DNA of 30,451 bases from assembly GCA_902651635.1 (NCBI GenBank), contig CACRSC010000015.1, positions 1,141,231 to 1,171,681 of the forward strand, written 5' to 3'. A model generated the notes under the pieces. That model was not told the DNA's origin. It saw only the letters and a list, made by a program, of their open reading frames with translations, and made no database searches. Shown here one piece after another: positions 9,304 through 19,519 of the stretch. Origin of the DNA: Mastigamoeba balamuthi. Lineage: Eukaryota > Evosea > Mastigamoebida > Mastigamoebidae. The position numbers and the translations under genes are program-made. How positions within the stretch are numbered: position 1 is the first letter of the stretch; each line of letters begins with the position of its first letter.

Positions 9304-10878
9304 TGCCACCCCGAGCTCCCACAGAAACTGCACGCACCACAGTCAGTACTGTTTCTCGACAATTTATACCGCCAAACACCCAGCGAGCCGCGTCCATTTC
9401 ACCTGAGCACTGCACACTGAATACCACCAACGGAGTGTTCGTTCTACATTGCATCTCGGCAGACTGTTCGCCAAACCACGAGACAAGATACCGCACTCGA
9501 AAGGGTTTGAACAAAATCATGCAGAGCCGCTGCTCCAAAAAAAGTCTTCAGAATGTGCGATTGCCGACATGCACATCCCGATACAAGACAAAAACGCACA
9601 AGTAACGTTTCAATACCAATGAAAACTTTCCCCAGCTGGCTTTTGGGGGATGAAATGGGGCACTGGGCGGCCCAACTGTCCCAACCGCTCTTGTGGCCTA
9701 TGTTCCGGATACCGCACCCCACAGTCGCCCTGGAAGCCTCCACCCGTCTGTCCACGCCGGACCCAATCCGCTGGCAGCCTTGAGCACGCCTCTGTGAGAT
9801 GGCCTTGGTCTATATCTGCCTGAAGAGCGTACTCGATCAATCATGCAGCAGCGTGTGGTGGACCGGGGAGCAACAATGGCCTGCCTTCAGGGACCACCGG
9901 CTCAAGCAAGGCCAGTCGCCGAGAAGGCGGGTGCTTCACAAGCCAGAACGAGGAAGGGGACAACTGGTTTGTGGGACGCCCGCCTTGACCACCATTGTTA
10001 GCATTTCATTTTTCTCCAGACAATGTCGGCCTGTTGGATTCGGTGGTTGGTGGTCGTGTAAGGAACCGGTTGCTGTCGGGCGTGTGTGTCGGTCACTCAC
10101 ACTCCCCCCGGTCCCGCTGATTTCTTGGCCACTCCTCTCTCTCCCCCTGCCCGGCCACACCCCGCCTCCGAAGTCTTCCATTGGGCAGGCGAGAAGCAGC
10201 AGAGCGACTTCCGGGAGACGCACGAAGGCAAATGTCACTTTTCCCTCTTTAAATGATTCTGTAGGAATGTGTGATTTCTTTATTTGTGCAACTAGCGTCC
10301 AGAACCCGCCGAGCGGCCTGGGCGACTCGGCGTCGCGTCCCGATTAGTGTGCGCGGGGACCGGCTCTCGCCACCGGAGAAGTAAAACAGTCTGGTTTCGG
10401 AACGGCAGCGAAATGTGAACCATTCGAAACGACTATCGAAGCGGCCTTCCACAGGGTTGTCGAACTGCACTCACGAAGACCCTCCGGCAAGGAAAACCCT
10501 CCCGCGAGGCCCCCCACGGCGTTCCGAGCGCGGGGCGAGCGGATAGCGAGGTGGGCGGCGGCCGGCGTGGCCGCGAAACGCGGCGATTGCCGAAATGACG
10601 CAAAACAGCCACAGCTGCAATTCAATCTTGGCGCTGTGCGAGATGCCGATAGAGAAAATGACTAAATATAGGATGGTCGGGAGGTGCACACAAAAGGGGC
10701 ACTGAGTCATCAGAGGCACAACATTAACCTTATCGTCGTGCATCACACCCCCTTCCGCCCAACTGCCCTCCGGACGCACGCCCCCATTCCACACGGGCCT
10801 CCAGCAGCGCAGTTCCACCGCGTCGTGAAGCCACCACCGACCAGCCAGCCCCGCCTGCCCGCAAGCCCCGAGATAGCG
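9304..10878. other. Long intergenic stretch, nothing firm
   Basis: Short frames occur on both strands but lack domains, steady codon bias or splice support. A minus-strand hydrophobic run near 10590-10680 (LPTILYLVIFSIGISHSAKI) is not embedded in a believable gene. No tRNA, rRNA or snRNA signature was found by eye. Confidence 0.4.
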
Positions 10879-11330
10879 ATGATGTCTGACACAGCCGTTT
10901 GGGACGCTGACCGCTCGGTCCTCCACCCGTTCAAGGTGCGATTCCCGCAGGGCGTCCCTCCCCCCGCCCGAACCGAAGGGCGCCCGGCGCCTCCGAGGCC
11001 GCTCGGGGGCGCCGCGGAGCCCTGATTGCACCGTGGGGGGAGAGGAGGGGTCAAAAAAGAGGGTGCCCTTAGCTTGAGTCTCGCCGGGAATTTCTCAATG
11101 AAATGTACACGACTGACCCTCGCTGGACGACTGCAGGGAATCGAGGCCGACTGCAAGGACTGCTGGCCCGGGTCGCCAGCCGACGCCCCGCTGTTCTCTT
11201 CCGCCAACATGCTGGGCGCAATCGAGGCAAGAGTCTTCCCGGGAAGTGTGCTCGTTTTCCACCCAACGCCCTCGTCGCCCGTGCTCTCTGGGGTCGTCTT
11301 CTCCATTCACCGCCGGTACATAACCCCCTC
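10879..11330 (+). CDS. Possible two-exon start of an unrecognised gene
   Basis: ATGATG at 10879 opens 19 codons ending HPFK, followed by a GTGCGA donor at 10936. A good acceptor (GACGACTGCAG) ends at 11136. The following frame is phase-compatible and rich in G/C-ending codons: GIEADCKDCWPGSPADAPLF, then SSANMLGAIEARVFPG. The right end is not defined; a GTACAT near 11317 could be the next donor. No family is recognised. It might be a separate gene or upstream exons of the homeodomain gene. Confidence 0.22.
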
Positions 11331-11495
11331 CCCTCGTCCTTGGCCCCCCACCCCCGCGCGCGGCTCGGCTTTAAGAGCAAGAGAAGGCACGGCCACCCCC
11401 CAATGGCCGTTGCATGTACGAAATCTATAATTGCCACAATAAGAAGTGGCCTGAAGTTCAAGGGACCCCGATTTCACAGTTTTCGCCGTGAACTT

Positions 11496-12389
11496 ATGGA
11501 ATGTCGGTGCATTTTGCGGAAAACCAGGTCCGTGGATGTCGTTGTGTTCGGGCCCGAGCCGCGCACGCTCTCGGTCTGCGCCGAGGCCGTCGTCGACGTC
11601 GCCGGGCCGGCCTCTGGCCCGCTCCGCGAGAAGTTCGTCCAGTGGGCCGAGAGGTCCCGCGTGATCCCGTGCGACACATTTCCTCTTACAAACCCCCTTC
11701 TCCTTCTTTCTGCTGGCCTTCTCTCACCGAGCTTTTCCGGGACTGACGATGCTCTTTCCGCCAGGTCTGATCTGATGCGCTTGTCCGAGCTCAGCACGCA
11801 GCACAACGAGGCCCTCTGCGACCTGGCCTCGCTCGCGGTGGCAGAGACGGGGGCGAGCACGGCGTCGTCCGACTCGGACGTCAAGAGGACGCCGAGGAAG
11901 CGCGCGATCCCCGAGGTGCCCTTCTACGCCACGCAGGGCCCGGCCAAGGCCCCGAGGGGCAGGCCCGTGTCCCCGGACGACTCGCCAGCCCCCGCTGCCA
12001 AGACGATCAAGAGGCCGCTCCCCGAGGAGGCCAAGGCCGTCCTGCGCCAGTGGGTCTCGGACCACAGCGGCAGCACCCGCCCGACGATTCCCGAGCGCCG
12101 GGAGCTGTCGGTGCTGACGGGGCTGACGGTGCCCCAGATCGAGACGTGGTTCAGGCACTACCGCGTGCGCGACTCGATGCACGTGGGGCCCGAGCCCCCC
12201 AAGAGCAGGAGCGTCGTCAGCAGCCCGTGCCTGACGGCCTCCAAGTCGAGGTCGACGAGCCCCGTCGCCGACAGCCCGCGCGCAGAGGGCGTCAAGATGA
12301 CCCCGCCGGCCCGCACGTGGGCCCGCGCGACCGTGTGCGTGCCGTCGAGCTCGGCAGTGGCGCCCGTGGCGCTCGTTCTGGACGTCTAA
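11496..12389 (+). CDS. TALE-like homeodomain protein with His at position 51
   Basis: Predicted 265 residues; exons 11496-11668 and 11765-12389 (96-nt intron, GTGCGA donor). The N-terminal 90 residues show a short helical region (PLREKFVQWAERS, then SDLMRLSELSTQHNEALCDL). A Ser/Pro/basic linker follows. The homeodomain lies at about residues 145-200: LPEEAKAVLRQWVSDHSGST, then LSVLTGLTVPQIETWFRHYR. The LPxEAxxxLRxW start and extra residues in loop one fit the TALE class. The recognition helix reads WFRHYRVR where families have WFxNxRxR, so the near-invariant Asn51 that contacts adenine is His. The Arg at position 53 is kept. The protein likely binds DNA, perhaps with altered specificity (inference). 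The start is uncertain: 11496 is the first in-frame ATG, but upstream exons are possible. The Ser/Pro-rich tail has no domain. Confidence 0.72.
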   Translation: MECRCILRKTRSVDVVVFGPEPRTLSVCAEAVVDVAGPASGPLREKFVQWAERSRVIPCDTFPLTNPLLLLSAGLLSPSFSGTDDALSARSDLMRLSELSTQHNEALCDLASLAVAETGASTASSDSDVKRTPRKRAIPEVPFYATQGPAKAPRGRPVSPDDSPAPAAKTIKRPLPEEAKAVLRQWVSDHSGSTRPTIPERRELSVLTGLTVPQIETWFRHYRVRDSMHVGPEPPKSRSVVSSPCLTASKSRSTSPVADSPRAEGVKMTPPARTWARATVCVPSSSAVAPVALVLDV

Positions 12390-12692
12390 GGCCACGCGTG
12401 CATCGTGACGTCCTGTGTACCATCATCTTATTTCCACCCCGCAACCCACCCCCGTGGGCACCGCCTTCTTTGACGGAGAGCACGTGCCCGACATCTAAGC
12501 AACCCCCTTCACCTCCACGGATGATCTCAGCCATCGTCCCTCACCCTAGCACTCCGTATTGCACAGCCTAGTGGCAGCTCGCCCTCGCCCGCTTATCGCT
12601 CAAGGCCAATAAAAAGCCTATTCAAGAACATTACTCGTGAATTGTCCACAGCATTACCTTCTCGGATTTGGAACACCAAAGGCCGCGAAATT
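12390..12692. other. 3' flank of the homeodomain gene
   Basis: No gene is seen. AATAAA occurs at about 12606, roughly 220 nt after the stop codon, and could serve as a polyadenylation signal. Confidence 0.35.
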
Positions 12693-12697
12693 AAAAA
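12693..12697 (-). terminator. RNA polymerase III terminator of tRNA-Met
   Basis: A run of five T on the minus strand begins three nucleotides after the tRNA 3' end, the usual Pol III stop. Confidence 0.75.
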
Positions 12698-12700
12698 GTT

Positions 12701-12773
12701 GCGCTGCGCTGGGATCGAACCAGCGACCCTAAGATTATGAGACTTATACTCTAACCAACTGAGCTAGCAGCGC
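12701..12773 (-). tRNA. tRNA-Met (anticodon CAT), elongator type
   Basis: 73 nt folding into a full cloverleaf: acceptor GCGCTGC/GCAGCGC, D arm GCTC/GAGT with an AGTTGGTTA loop, anticodon loop CTCATAA, and T arm GCTGG-TTCGATC-CCAGC. The TTCGATC T-loop and the G1-C72 pair argue for the elongator rather than the initiator. Position 31-39 is a T-T mismatch. There is no intron and CCA is not encoded. The internal A and B boxes are intact and an oligo-T terminator follows. Confidence 0.95.
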
Positions 12774-12885
12774 CTTCCACATTCCTCAGAGTCTTCCGCA
12801 TCGTAGAGGTGCGCATTCCGCTTCCCCATCCGATATTCCGATATCTTCGCCCTCACAGCAGTGTGTTTCGTGCGTGCGGTCATCA
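12774..12885. promoter_or_regulatory. Short spacer and promoter of the pseudokinase gene
   Basis: Only 112 nt separate the tRNA 5' end from the kinase ATG. It holds a doubled motif, GATATTCCGATATC at 12832-12845, about 40-55 nt before the start, matching the GATAT words found before other genes. Confidence 0.4.
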
Positions 12886-14103
12886 ATGTCGTCTCCCGCT
12901 ACACGTGACCGCCCCGACGGAGAGCTGCCTGGCGACCCTCCGGCGGTCACCGTGGCGCCGGCCACTGACGCCGACCCCGATGCGGCGGCCCCGCCGTCCG
13001 CCTCCCCCGCCTCGTCGTCGTCTTCGTCGTCATCGTCGCACCACCGCCCGACATCGTCGTCGTCGGCGTCGATGCTCTCGTCGGCCTCTGCCGCGCTCAC
13101 CGGCATGTGGGCCTCGATCAGCCCGCGCTGGACGCGGTCCGGGACCCCTCCGCCGGCCCTGGGCCCCGCGGTGTACACGGGGCAGCAGTGGACCGACTAC
13201 GAGGTCGACGGGTCTGACGACAGGATCGCGCGCGTGTACGTGTCGGCCAAGCGCATGTCGCGCGAGCTCGAGGCGCTCGAGGCCCTGCACTCGTGGTCCG
13301 AGGAGATGGGCGAGATCTACACCATGTGGGCGCCGCGCGTGTTCGACACGCACTGGGCGACCACCCGCTCGCTCGTTATCCTCGAGCGCCCGCAGAAGTA
13401 ATTTACTCTCTGATTCCCCCTGCCCAGCAACACCCCTCGACTCTTGAGCGCGAAATTGAATTGCAATTACGGCTGACTCACACGCCCCCCGTGCTGGCAC
13501 GCAGCGCGCCGACGCTGTACAGCGCGCGCCCGACGCACTCGCGCAGCGACATGCTCATGATGTGGCTGCAGATCGGGCGGTGCGTGCAGAGGCTCGAGGA
13601 CCTCGGCTGGATGCACACCGCCCTGTGGCCCGGCTGCATCTACGTCGTCGACTGCCCCCGCGTCGTCATATGTCCGCCCACAACACTTGTTCCAAGAATT
13701 ACCAGAGAAATGCCTGCGCTGACGTGTGGGCCCGCAACGGCCACCCTTCTCTCTCCCTGCAGCGGACTGGGGCTACGCCACGCGCAAGGCCGGGCACCAC
13801 ATGATGCGGTCGGACAGCGGGCCGTGGGTGCCGCCGGAGCTGGAGCAGGGCGACGTGTCCAAGGGGTGCGACGTGTACTCGTGGATCGCGATGCTGTACT
13901 GGATTCTCTCGGGCAACGCTCCCGAGAGGCCCAGGAAGCAGTTCGAGGGCATGGAGGGAGCGGAGGAGCTCGAGGACATGGTCTTTGTCCCGGCCCTGTC
14001 GACCGACGTGAACAGGCGCTGCTGCGACTACCGTGCGATCAGCTCGGTTGCGCTCAAGTGGATCGAGAAGTACTGCCCACCGGACCAGGACTCGAAGCAC
14101 TGA
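12886..14103 (+). CDS. Protein kinase-like protein, predicted pseudokinase
   Basis: Predicted 339 residues; exons 12886-13397, 13505-13671, 13763-14103. The first 100 residues are Pro/Ser-rich with runs of Ser. An N-lobe-like region follows (RIARVYVSAKRMSRELEALE). The catalytic loop reads LGWMHTALWPGCIYV (residues about 204-218), where active kinases have HRDLKPxN; the catalytic Asp, the Lys and the metal-binding Asn are all replaced. The DFG motif is DWG (228-230), the APE motif is PPE, and helix F is recognisable as KGCDVYSWIAMLYWILSG. The fold is therefore kept while phosphotransfer chemistry is probably lost. A scaffold or allosteric role is inference. It is the first gene of a closely spaced plus-strand row; the next ATG is 188 nt after the stop. 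Confidence 0.72.
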
Positions 14104-14290
14104 AACCAAGTCCTACCCACCGTCACGGCAGAATGAACCCTTCTAGATTCTCACCAACACAACACGGAACTGATTGTACACTTCGTCGCACCTTCCCACA
14201 TCTCCAACTCTGCGACAGATCTGTGTTCTTGATCCATCAGCAGATATTTCTCACGTTCAAATATCGTTTTCGGCTTGAACACAGCGCTGC
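14104..14290 (+). promoter_or_regulatory. Spacer with GATAT/ATATC words upstream of YVH1-like gene
   Basis: GATAT at 14243-14247 and ATATC at 14261-14265 lie 26-48 nt before the ATG. No gene is seen in the spacer. Confidence 0.35.
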
Positions 14291-15443
14291 ATGACATCGC
14301 GGTTCTTCCTCGACCACAGCAAGCAGGACCTGTTCGAAGACCCGCTGGACGGCTCGATCCAGCTGTACGACAACACCCCAGCGTGCGCCGAGGTCCTCCG
14401 CGCCGGCGACCCTCTTCCGGGCTGCGGCTCCCTCCTCATCGGGCCCTGCGAGGCCGCGCGCTGCCCCGCGGCCCTCGCGCGTAGCCGCGTGACACACGTC
14501 GTCTGCCTCGATCCCCGCGCCCTCCCCGACACGGCCTCGGTGCCGTGCGAGGTTCTCGCGTTCGACCACGTGGCCGACAGCCCCAGGCAGGCGCTGCTCC
14601 ACGTGCTCGCCGCTGCGGTGTCGTGGGCGTCGAGCGCGAGGGCCGCGGGAGGCAACGTGCTCGTCGCCAGCAGGGCGGGAATGTGCCGCTCCACTGCTGT
14701 TGTCGCTGCCATCGTTGCCAGGGACACCAACACGACATGCGCCCAGGTCGGCTGAAGCGTCTGGGGACGAAGACCTCACCCCCCCGATTCCAGGCGCTCA
14801 GGGCTGTGAGGGCTGCGAGGGGAGTGGCGCTCAATTGTGGCGCTGAGAGGCAGCTGCGTGTCTTCGTGCAGCTGGGTTGCGATGTCCGCTCGGGGTGTAC
14901 TCCCCTGCACATGCACGCAAGGCTCGAGTGCCTCGCCATGCTTCAGTCCGACGGCGGACAGGTCGGTCAGAGGATGCCACCAGAGGCTCGCGAATACCTC
15001 GTTCGGCCCACCCCTACGCCTGGATGCCCAGGAAACGTCACATGCTCCCAATGCGGGACCGCGCTCTTCCAGCAGTCGAACGAGGTTCCACACTTCACAG
15101 TGTCGTACGACGACTGCGAGGACTCGACAGGCTTCTCTGTTGAGATGGTGAGCAGCACGAGTACCACCAGACAGCATTACCTTACTGTGTCTCGCAGGAT
15201 GAGGTACCAGCAGCAGGGGCCAAGTGCCAGCTGGTGTTCAGCGAGTATATCGCGTGGATGAACGAGGGCACAGGATCAGAAGCTGGAGGCCCAAGTTCTG
15301 GTGCAACACGCGGCACTATACGCTGTCCGGGATGCCGCAAGGACATCGGAGTGTTCTCGTGGACCGGAAAGCCCTGCTCTTGCCGTTACTACGTCAAGCC
15401 AGCCTTCGCGTTCTACAAGCCCATGCTGCACTATTCCTCATGA
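14291..15443 (+). CDS. YVH1/DUSP12-like protein with catalytic Cys replaced by Ser
   Basis: Predicted 351 residues; exons 14291-14746, 14794-15147, 15198-15443 (introns 47 and 50 nt). The N-terminal half is a dual-specificity phosphatase fold; the C-terminal half is the YVH1 zinc-binding domain: CSQCGTALF, AKCQLVFSEYIAWM, then IRCPGCRKDIGVFSWTG and PCSCRYYVKPAF. These match DUSP12 closely, which fixes the identity. The P-loop, HCxAGxSR in active enzymes, reads ASRAGMCR (residues 126-133): catalytic Cys127 is Ser (codon AGC at 14669-14671) and the usual Ser132 is Cys. Yeast Yvh1 releases Mrt4 from pre-60S ribosomes through the zinc domain, with phosphatase activity dispensable. A catalytically dead form serving ribosome assembly is therefore plausible (inference). 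Confidence 0.85.
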
Positions 15444-15547
15444 CGCGAGCAACCCACACGCCAACAGAGCGCTCCCGTTGAGCGTGTTCTCGATTTCTAC
15501 GAGATTTCTCGTTGCATATCTAGATTCCCACTGCAGAACTTTCCGGC

Positions 15548-18500
15548 ATGGGGGACGCCGCGCGCGATGAGGCTCCTCCAGGCGCCAGCGCGAGGGACCG
15601 GCCGCACCCCGATCGCCCCGTGCAGCTCCCGTCGAGCGAGCACTGGTGGGAGGCGTACAAGCGCGAGCTGTCAGACGCGTTCATGGGCCCGCGCGACCTC
15701 ATACGCTCCCACACGCGCGAGGGCGCCGACTTCTGGGATTTCTTGGCCAAGTACGAGTCCGCGTCCTCCAGGCAGCCCCGCACCCCGTCGTCCAGCCCGC
15801 CACCGGGCCAGGAGCTGCCGCACTGGGCGCTCGACCTGCCCAAGGTGTACGACGCGAGGTACCGAGTGGGGTTCGCCCTCGTGCACGGCTCTGGGGCACC
15901 TGCGCGGACGCCCCGGGGGCTGGAGCGCGTGCCGAGCGAGCGGCTGGCGACGTTCAGGACAGCCCTGCACATGTACGCCGATTTCTGCATGAAGCGCAAG
16001 TTCCAGAGGCTCGTCAAGCTGCGCAGGGACCGGGCTGCCCTGCCCATCGCAGCCCACAGGGACGAGATACTAGCCGCAGTCGCCTCGAACTCCGTCACCG
16101 TCGTGGCTGGAGACACAGGGTACCGGCGGCCTGCTCATGATGCCTCTCTGACAATGCACGTACCAGGTGCGGCAAGTCCACTCAGGTTCCGCAGTACTTG
16201 CTGGAGGCCGGTTATTCCAGCATAGCCTGCACGCAGCCCAGGAGGATCGCGTGCATATCGCTGTGCCGCAGGGTCGCGGTGGAGACTCTGAACGAGTACG
16301 GGTCCAAGGTCGCATACCAGATCCGGTTCGACAGCTCCACGACAGCAGCGACTCGCATAGTGTTCCTCACCGAGGGCGTCCTCCTTCGCCAAGTGGCCAG
16401 CCAGGCGTTGCTCGAGCGCTACGATGTTGTTATCGTGGACGAGGTACACGAGAGGCACCTGTTCGGCGACTTCTTGCTCGGCATACTCAGAGACGTCGTC
16501 GGGAGGAGAGCGGGCACACTGAAGCTCGTACTCATGAGCGCGACGATAAACGTCAAGCTGTACTCGGACTACTTTTGCGGAGCTCCCGTTATCCTCGTTC
16601 CCGGAAGGCTGTTCCCCATCGAAGTCCGGTTCTTTGCTCAGGTTCACTTTTTCTCTCTTGCGTTTGGTGCAAATGGGTAGAAGCCTGTTGCATGTCACCT
16701 ATCATTCCGCCTACTGCCACTGACAACGAACAGGACAAGCCGACATCGGGTGTCGAGATACAGCAAAACGAGGCAGAGGAGAGCCAGAAGCCAAACCGTG
16801 CGACAGGCAGGCTCGATTGCAAGCCTTATCTCGCTATTCTGGACATGATCGAGAAGCAGTACCCTGCAGACGAGCGGGGGGACGTGCTCATCTTCATGAG
16901 TGGGATGCGAGAGATTCTCACTCTGGCGGAGGAGGTTCGCAGAGAGTTCGGGCAGAGGCGGAAGTGGATCATCCTCGTGCTGCACAGCGCCATTTCCGTA
17001 GAGGAACAGGACAAAGTCTTTGACATAGCTCCCGACGGAGTCCGCAAGTGCATCATCTCCACGAACATTGCGTACCTTCTCTTCGTTCAGTATCATTCTC
17101 ACGATTACTCCAGTGAGACATCTGTCACGATCGATGGCATCCGCTTTGTGATTGACTCGGGGAAGGTCAAGGAGATGGGCTACGATGCAAGGTCTCGCAT
17201 GCAGCAGCTTCAGGAGTTCTGGATCAGCCAAGCGAGCGCAGAGCAGAGGAAGGGCCGCTCGGGGAGGACGGGTCCTGGCGTCTGCTTCCGTATCTATTCG
17301 CCAGCGGAATACGCTCACTTCAACAAGTTCACGGTACCAGAGATACTCAGGGTTCCGCTCCAGTCGCTGGTGCTGCAGATACTGGCCCTGAACCTCGGAG
17401 ACCCGAGGGCTTTCTCCTTCATCGAGATGCCACCGAAGGAGGCAGTCGAAGAGGCAGTGCGCAGGCTCGTTGAGATCGACGCCATACGTGCTGAGGGGAC
17501 TGGGGAAGTGCTCACTCCCCTTGGCGAGGTGCTGTCGAGGCTTCCTGTGGACCCGCCACTGGGCAAAGTGCTCGTTCTGGGGTCGACGTTCGGTCTGTCG
17601 GCGATAGCGTCAGTTCTTACTGCGGGCCTTGCTGTCCAGTCGCCTCTTGTTCGGCCGAGATCCAGCGCGCTCGATTCGGATGACGGCAAGTGTGCCGAGC
17701 ACGAGAAGTTCGTGTCCCCGCACGGAGACCCGTTCACGCTGCTGAACCTATACGACGAGTGGATATCGGTCAAGTCTCATCACGGAAACTCGAGGCGGTG
17801 GTGCAGGGAGCACTTTGTCGAGGAGCAGCGCCTCTACGAGATCACGAAGCTCGCCGACCAGTTCAAGCAACAGCTCGACGACGCCAGATCGTCAGGAGGT
17901 AACGCAAGAGACTCAACTCCGGAAGCGAGAGAGAGCGACGACGCGTTCAGAGCGCTGGAAGAGGGGCGTGTGCACGAACGGCAGCGACCTGAGGCAGACG
18001 AAGACCAGGACTCGCGGCGGTCGCGAAAGCGCGACCGAAGAGAGTTGCGCGTATTGCGGATCGAGCGAGACAAGAAGCGGAAAAGGCGAGTCCTAACCTT
18101 TGAGGACGACGCCACGGTCTCGGACGGAGAGAAGAAGGTTCAATCACGCTCGCACTCCTGTGTCACTCACTGGAGCCATCCACCTCAGGCCGTTTCAGAT
18201 GAAGAAGTCGACCTGAGGGAGATCGACTTCAACCTCACGCACAGCGTGGACGAGATGTTCAGGTATCGCGCTGAGCGCCGAGCAACGATCTCACCAGCTC
18301 GTCAGTGGGCTGCAGAGGAGGATGTCGCTGCGGGATGCCGTCGTGGTCAAGTTCATCGTGAGCTCTGGCCTGTACCCCAACGTGGCCATCCCCGACCCCA
18401 GCGCCCCAGCCGTCGGGACTGCGGGGGAGGTCACTTTCCACACGAGGTTTAAGGACTTCGTTGGGATGCACCCGCTCTCCGTGTTTGCTGCAGGCCGTGG

Positions 18501-19519
18501 CGGGTCCTTCTCGATGACCGACGCCTTCTTCTATGTGACCCTGCTGCACACGAACAAGACGTTCATCGTGGGCGCCCTCAGGGTATCCCGCCGTCGACGC
18601 AATCCGCGCACTCACAGCAGCTCAGATGCCTGCAGTCCAGTCTCTGCTGCTGCTGGCGAACAGGATCGACACCGACCGGGACTGTACGAAGCTCGTTGTG
18701 GACCAGTGGCTCGAGTTCAAGATGGCCAACTACCGAGCCACAGAGCGCATCCTCAGTCTGGCCCACGAACTGCGCGAGGCCATCATCGCCCTGCTGCAAA
18801 AGAAGCTCAAGCCGAAAACGGAGCAGGAACAGGACGAAGGCGAGGCTGTGCCACCAGCAGCAGTGCCTCCTGGAACGCCCGTGTGGGTCACGAAGCTTGC
18901 GAGAGGAGTCCAGGGCCGCATTTACTCCGAGGACGAGCTCTCTCGTTCTCTTGCAGAGTTTCTGGAGACGCCGGTTCCTTGTCACATTCGTCGCCTGAAG
19001 GCGGCGGAGATCGACGCGTTCTTCGGGCCGAAGAAGACAGACGCAGAGGGCAGCGCGGGGAGTGCTGGCGACGACATGGAGGAGTTGGAGAGAAGGCAGG
19101 GGCTCAGAAGCCCAGCAGAATTGCCGCCGTGCTGTGTCGTCTGTGGCAGCACAAAGTGGCTCTACTTCGCCAGCCTGGCCGATTCCAGGCCTCCGGAGGC
19201 CGACGGGTTCACCGACTTCATGCAGCGGCGCTGGACATGCCCGCACTGCACGCAGTCCTTCCTGTTCAACAAGGCGCAGCTGCTAGCCCACACGAGCGCG
19301 TGCAAGCCAACGCGAGCGGAGCAGGAAGAGACTCAGCCTCCGAAGGCTGCCAAGGACGAAAAGGCAGGAGCGGCAGCTCCTCTGGAAGGGTGCGCTACAC
19401 CTGGCAATGCAGCATTGTCTCGCAGGCATTACGCTTGCGAGATGTGCGGCAAGGTTTTCCTGTTTACCCCGCCCGAAATTCTACGGCACCAGCGAGCCCA
19501 TGCAAACAAGGGAGTCTAG
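15548..19519 (+). CDS. DHX34: DHX34-type DEAH-box RNA helicase
   Basis: Predicted 1217 residues (human DHX34 about 1143). Exons: 15548-16119, 16167-16641, 16734-17071, 17114-18137, 18189-18262, 18306-18582, 18626-19519. Motifs: [20 protein letters not shown] (split by intron one), Ia TQPRR, II DEVH, III SAT, then [12 protein letters not shown] joined by splicing to [12 protein letters not shown], and [14 protein letters not shown]. Similarity to DHX34 rather than PRP22/PRP43 is clear in the N-terminal FxxFxxxYxxF-like region, [24 protein letters not shown]-like SRRWCR, and the C-terminal zinc fingers WTCPHC...H...C and YACEMC...H...H. In animals DHX34 promotes UPF1 phosphorylation in nonsense-mediated decay. 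A charged Arg/Glu-rich insert lies at about residues 680-760. The start is the first ATG, 104 nt after the YVH1-like stop; ATATC lies at 15516-15520. Confidence 0.93.

Noticed and set aside
8350-9333. Long minus-strand open frame opposite the SNG1-like gene
   Set aside because: Antisense shadow caused by high GC3; composition is Asp/His/Arg-rich without domains.
5335-18188. Apparent excess of introns whose length is a multiple of three without stops
   Set aside because: By my count about 17 of 44 introns, close to the one third expected by chance; lack of stops follows from high GC.
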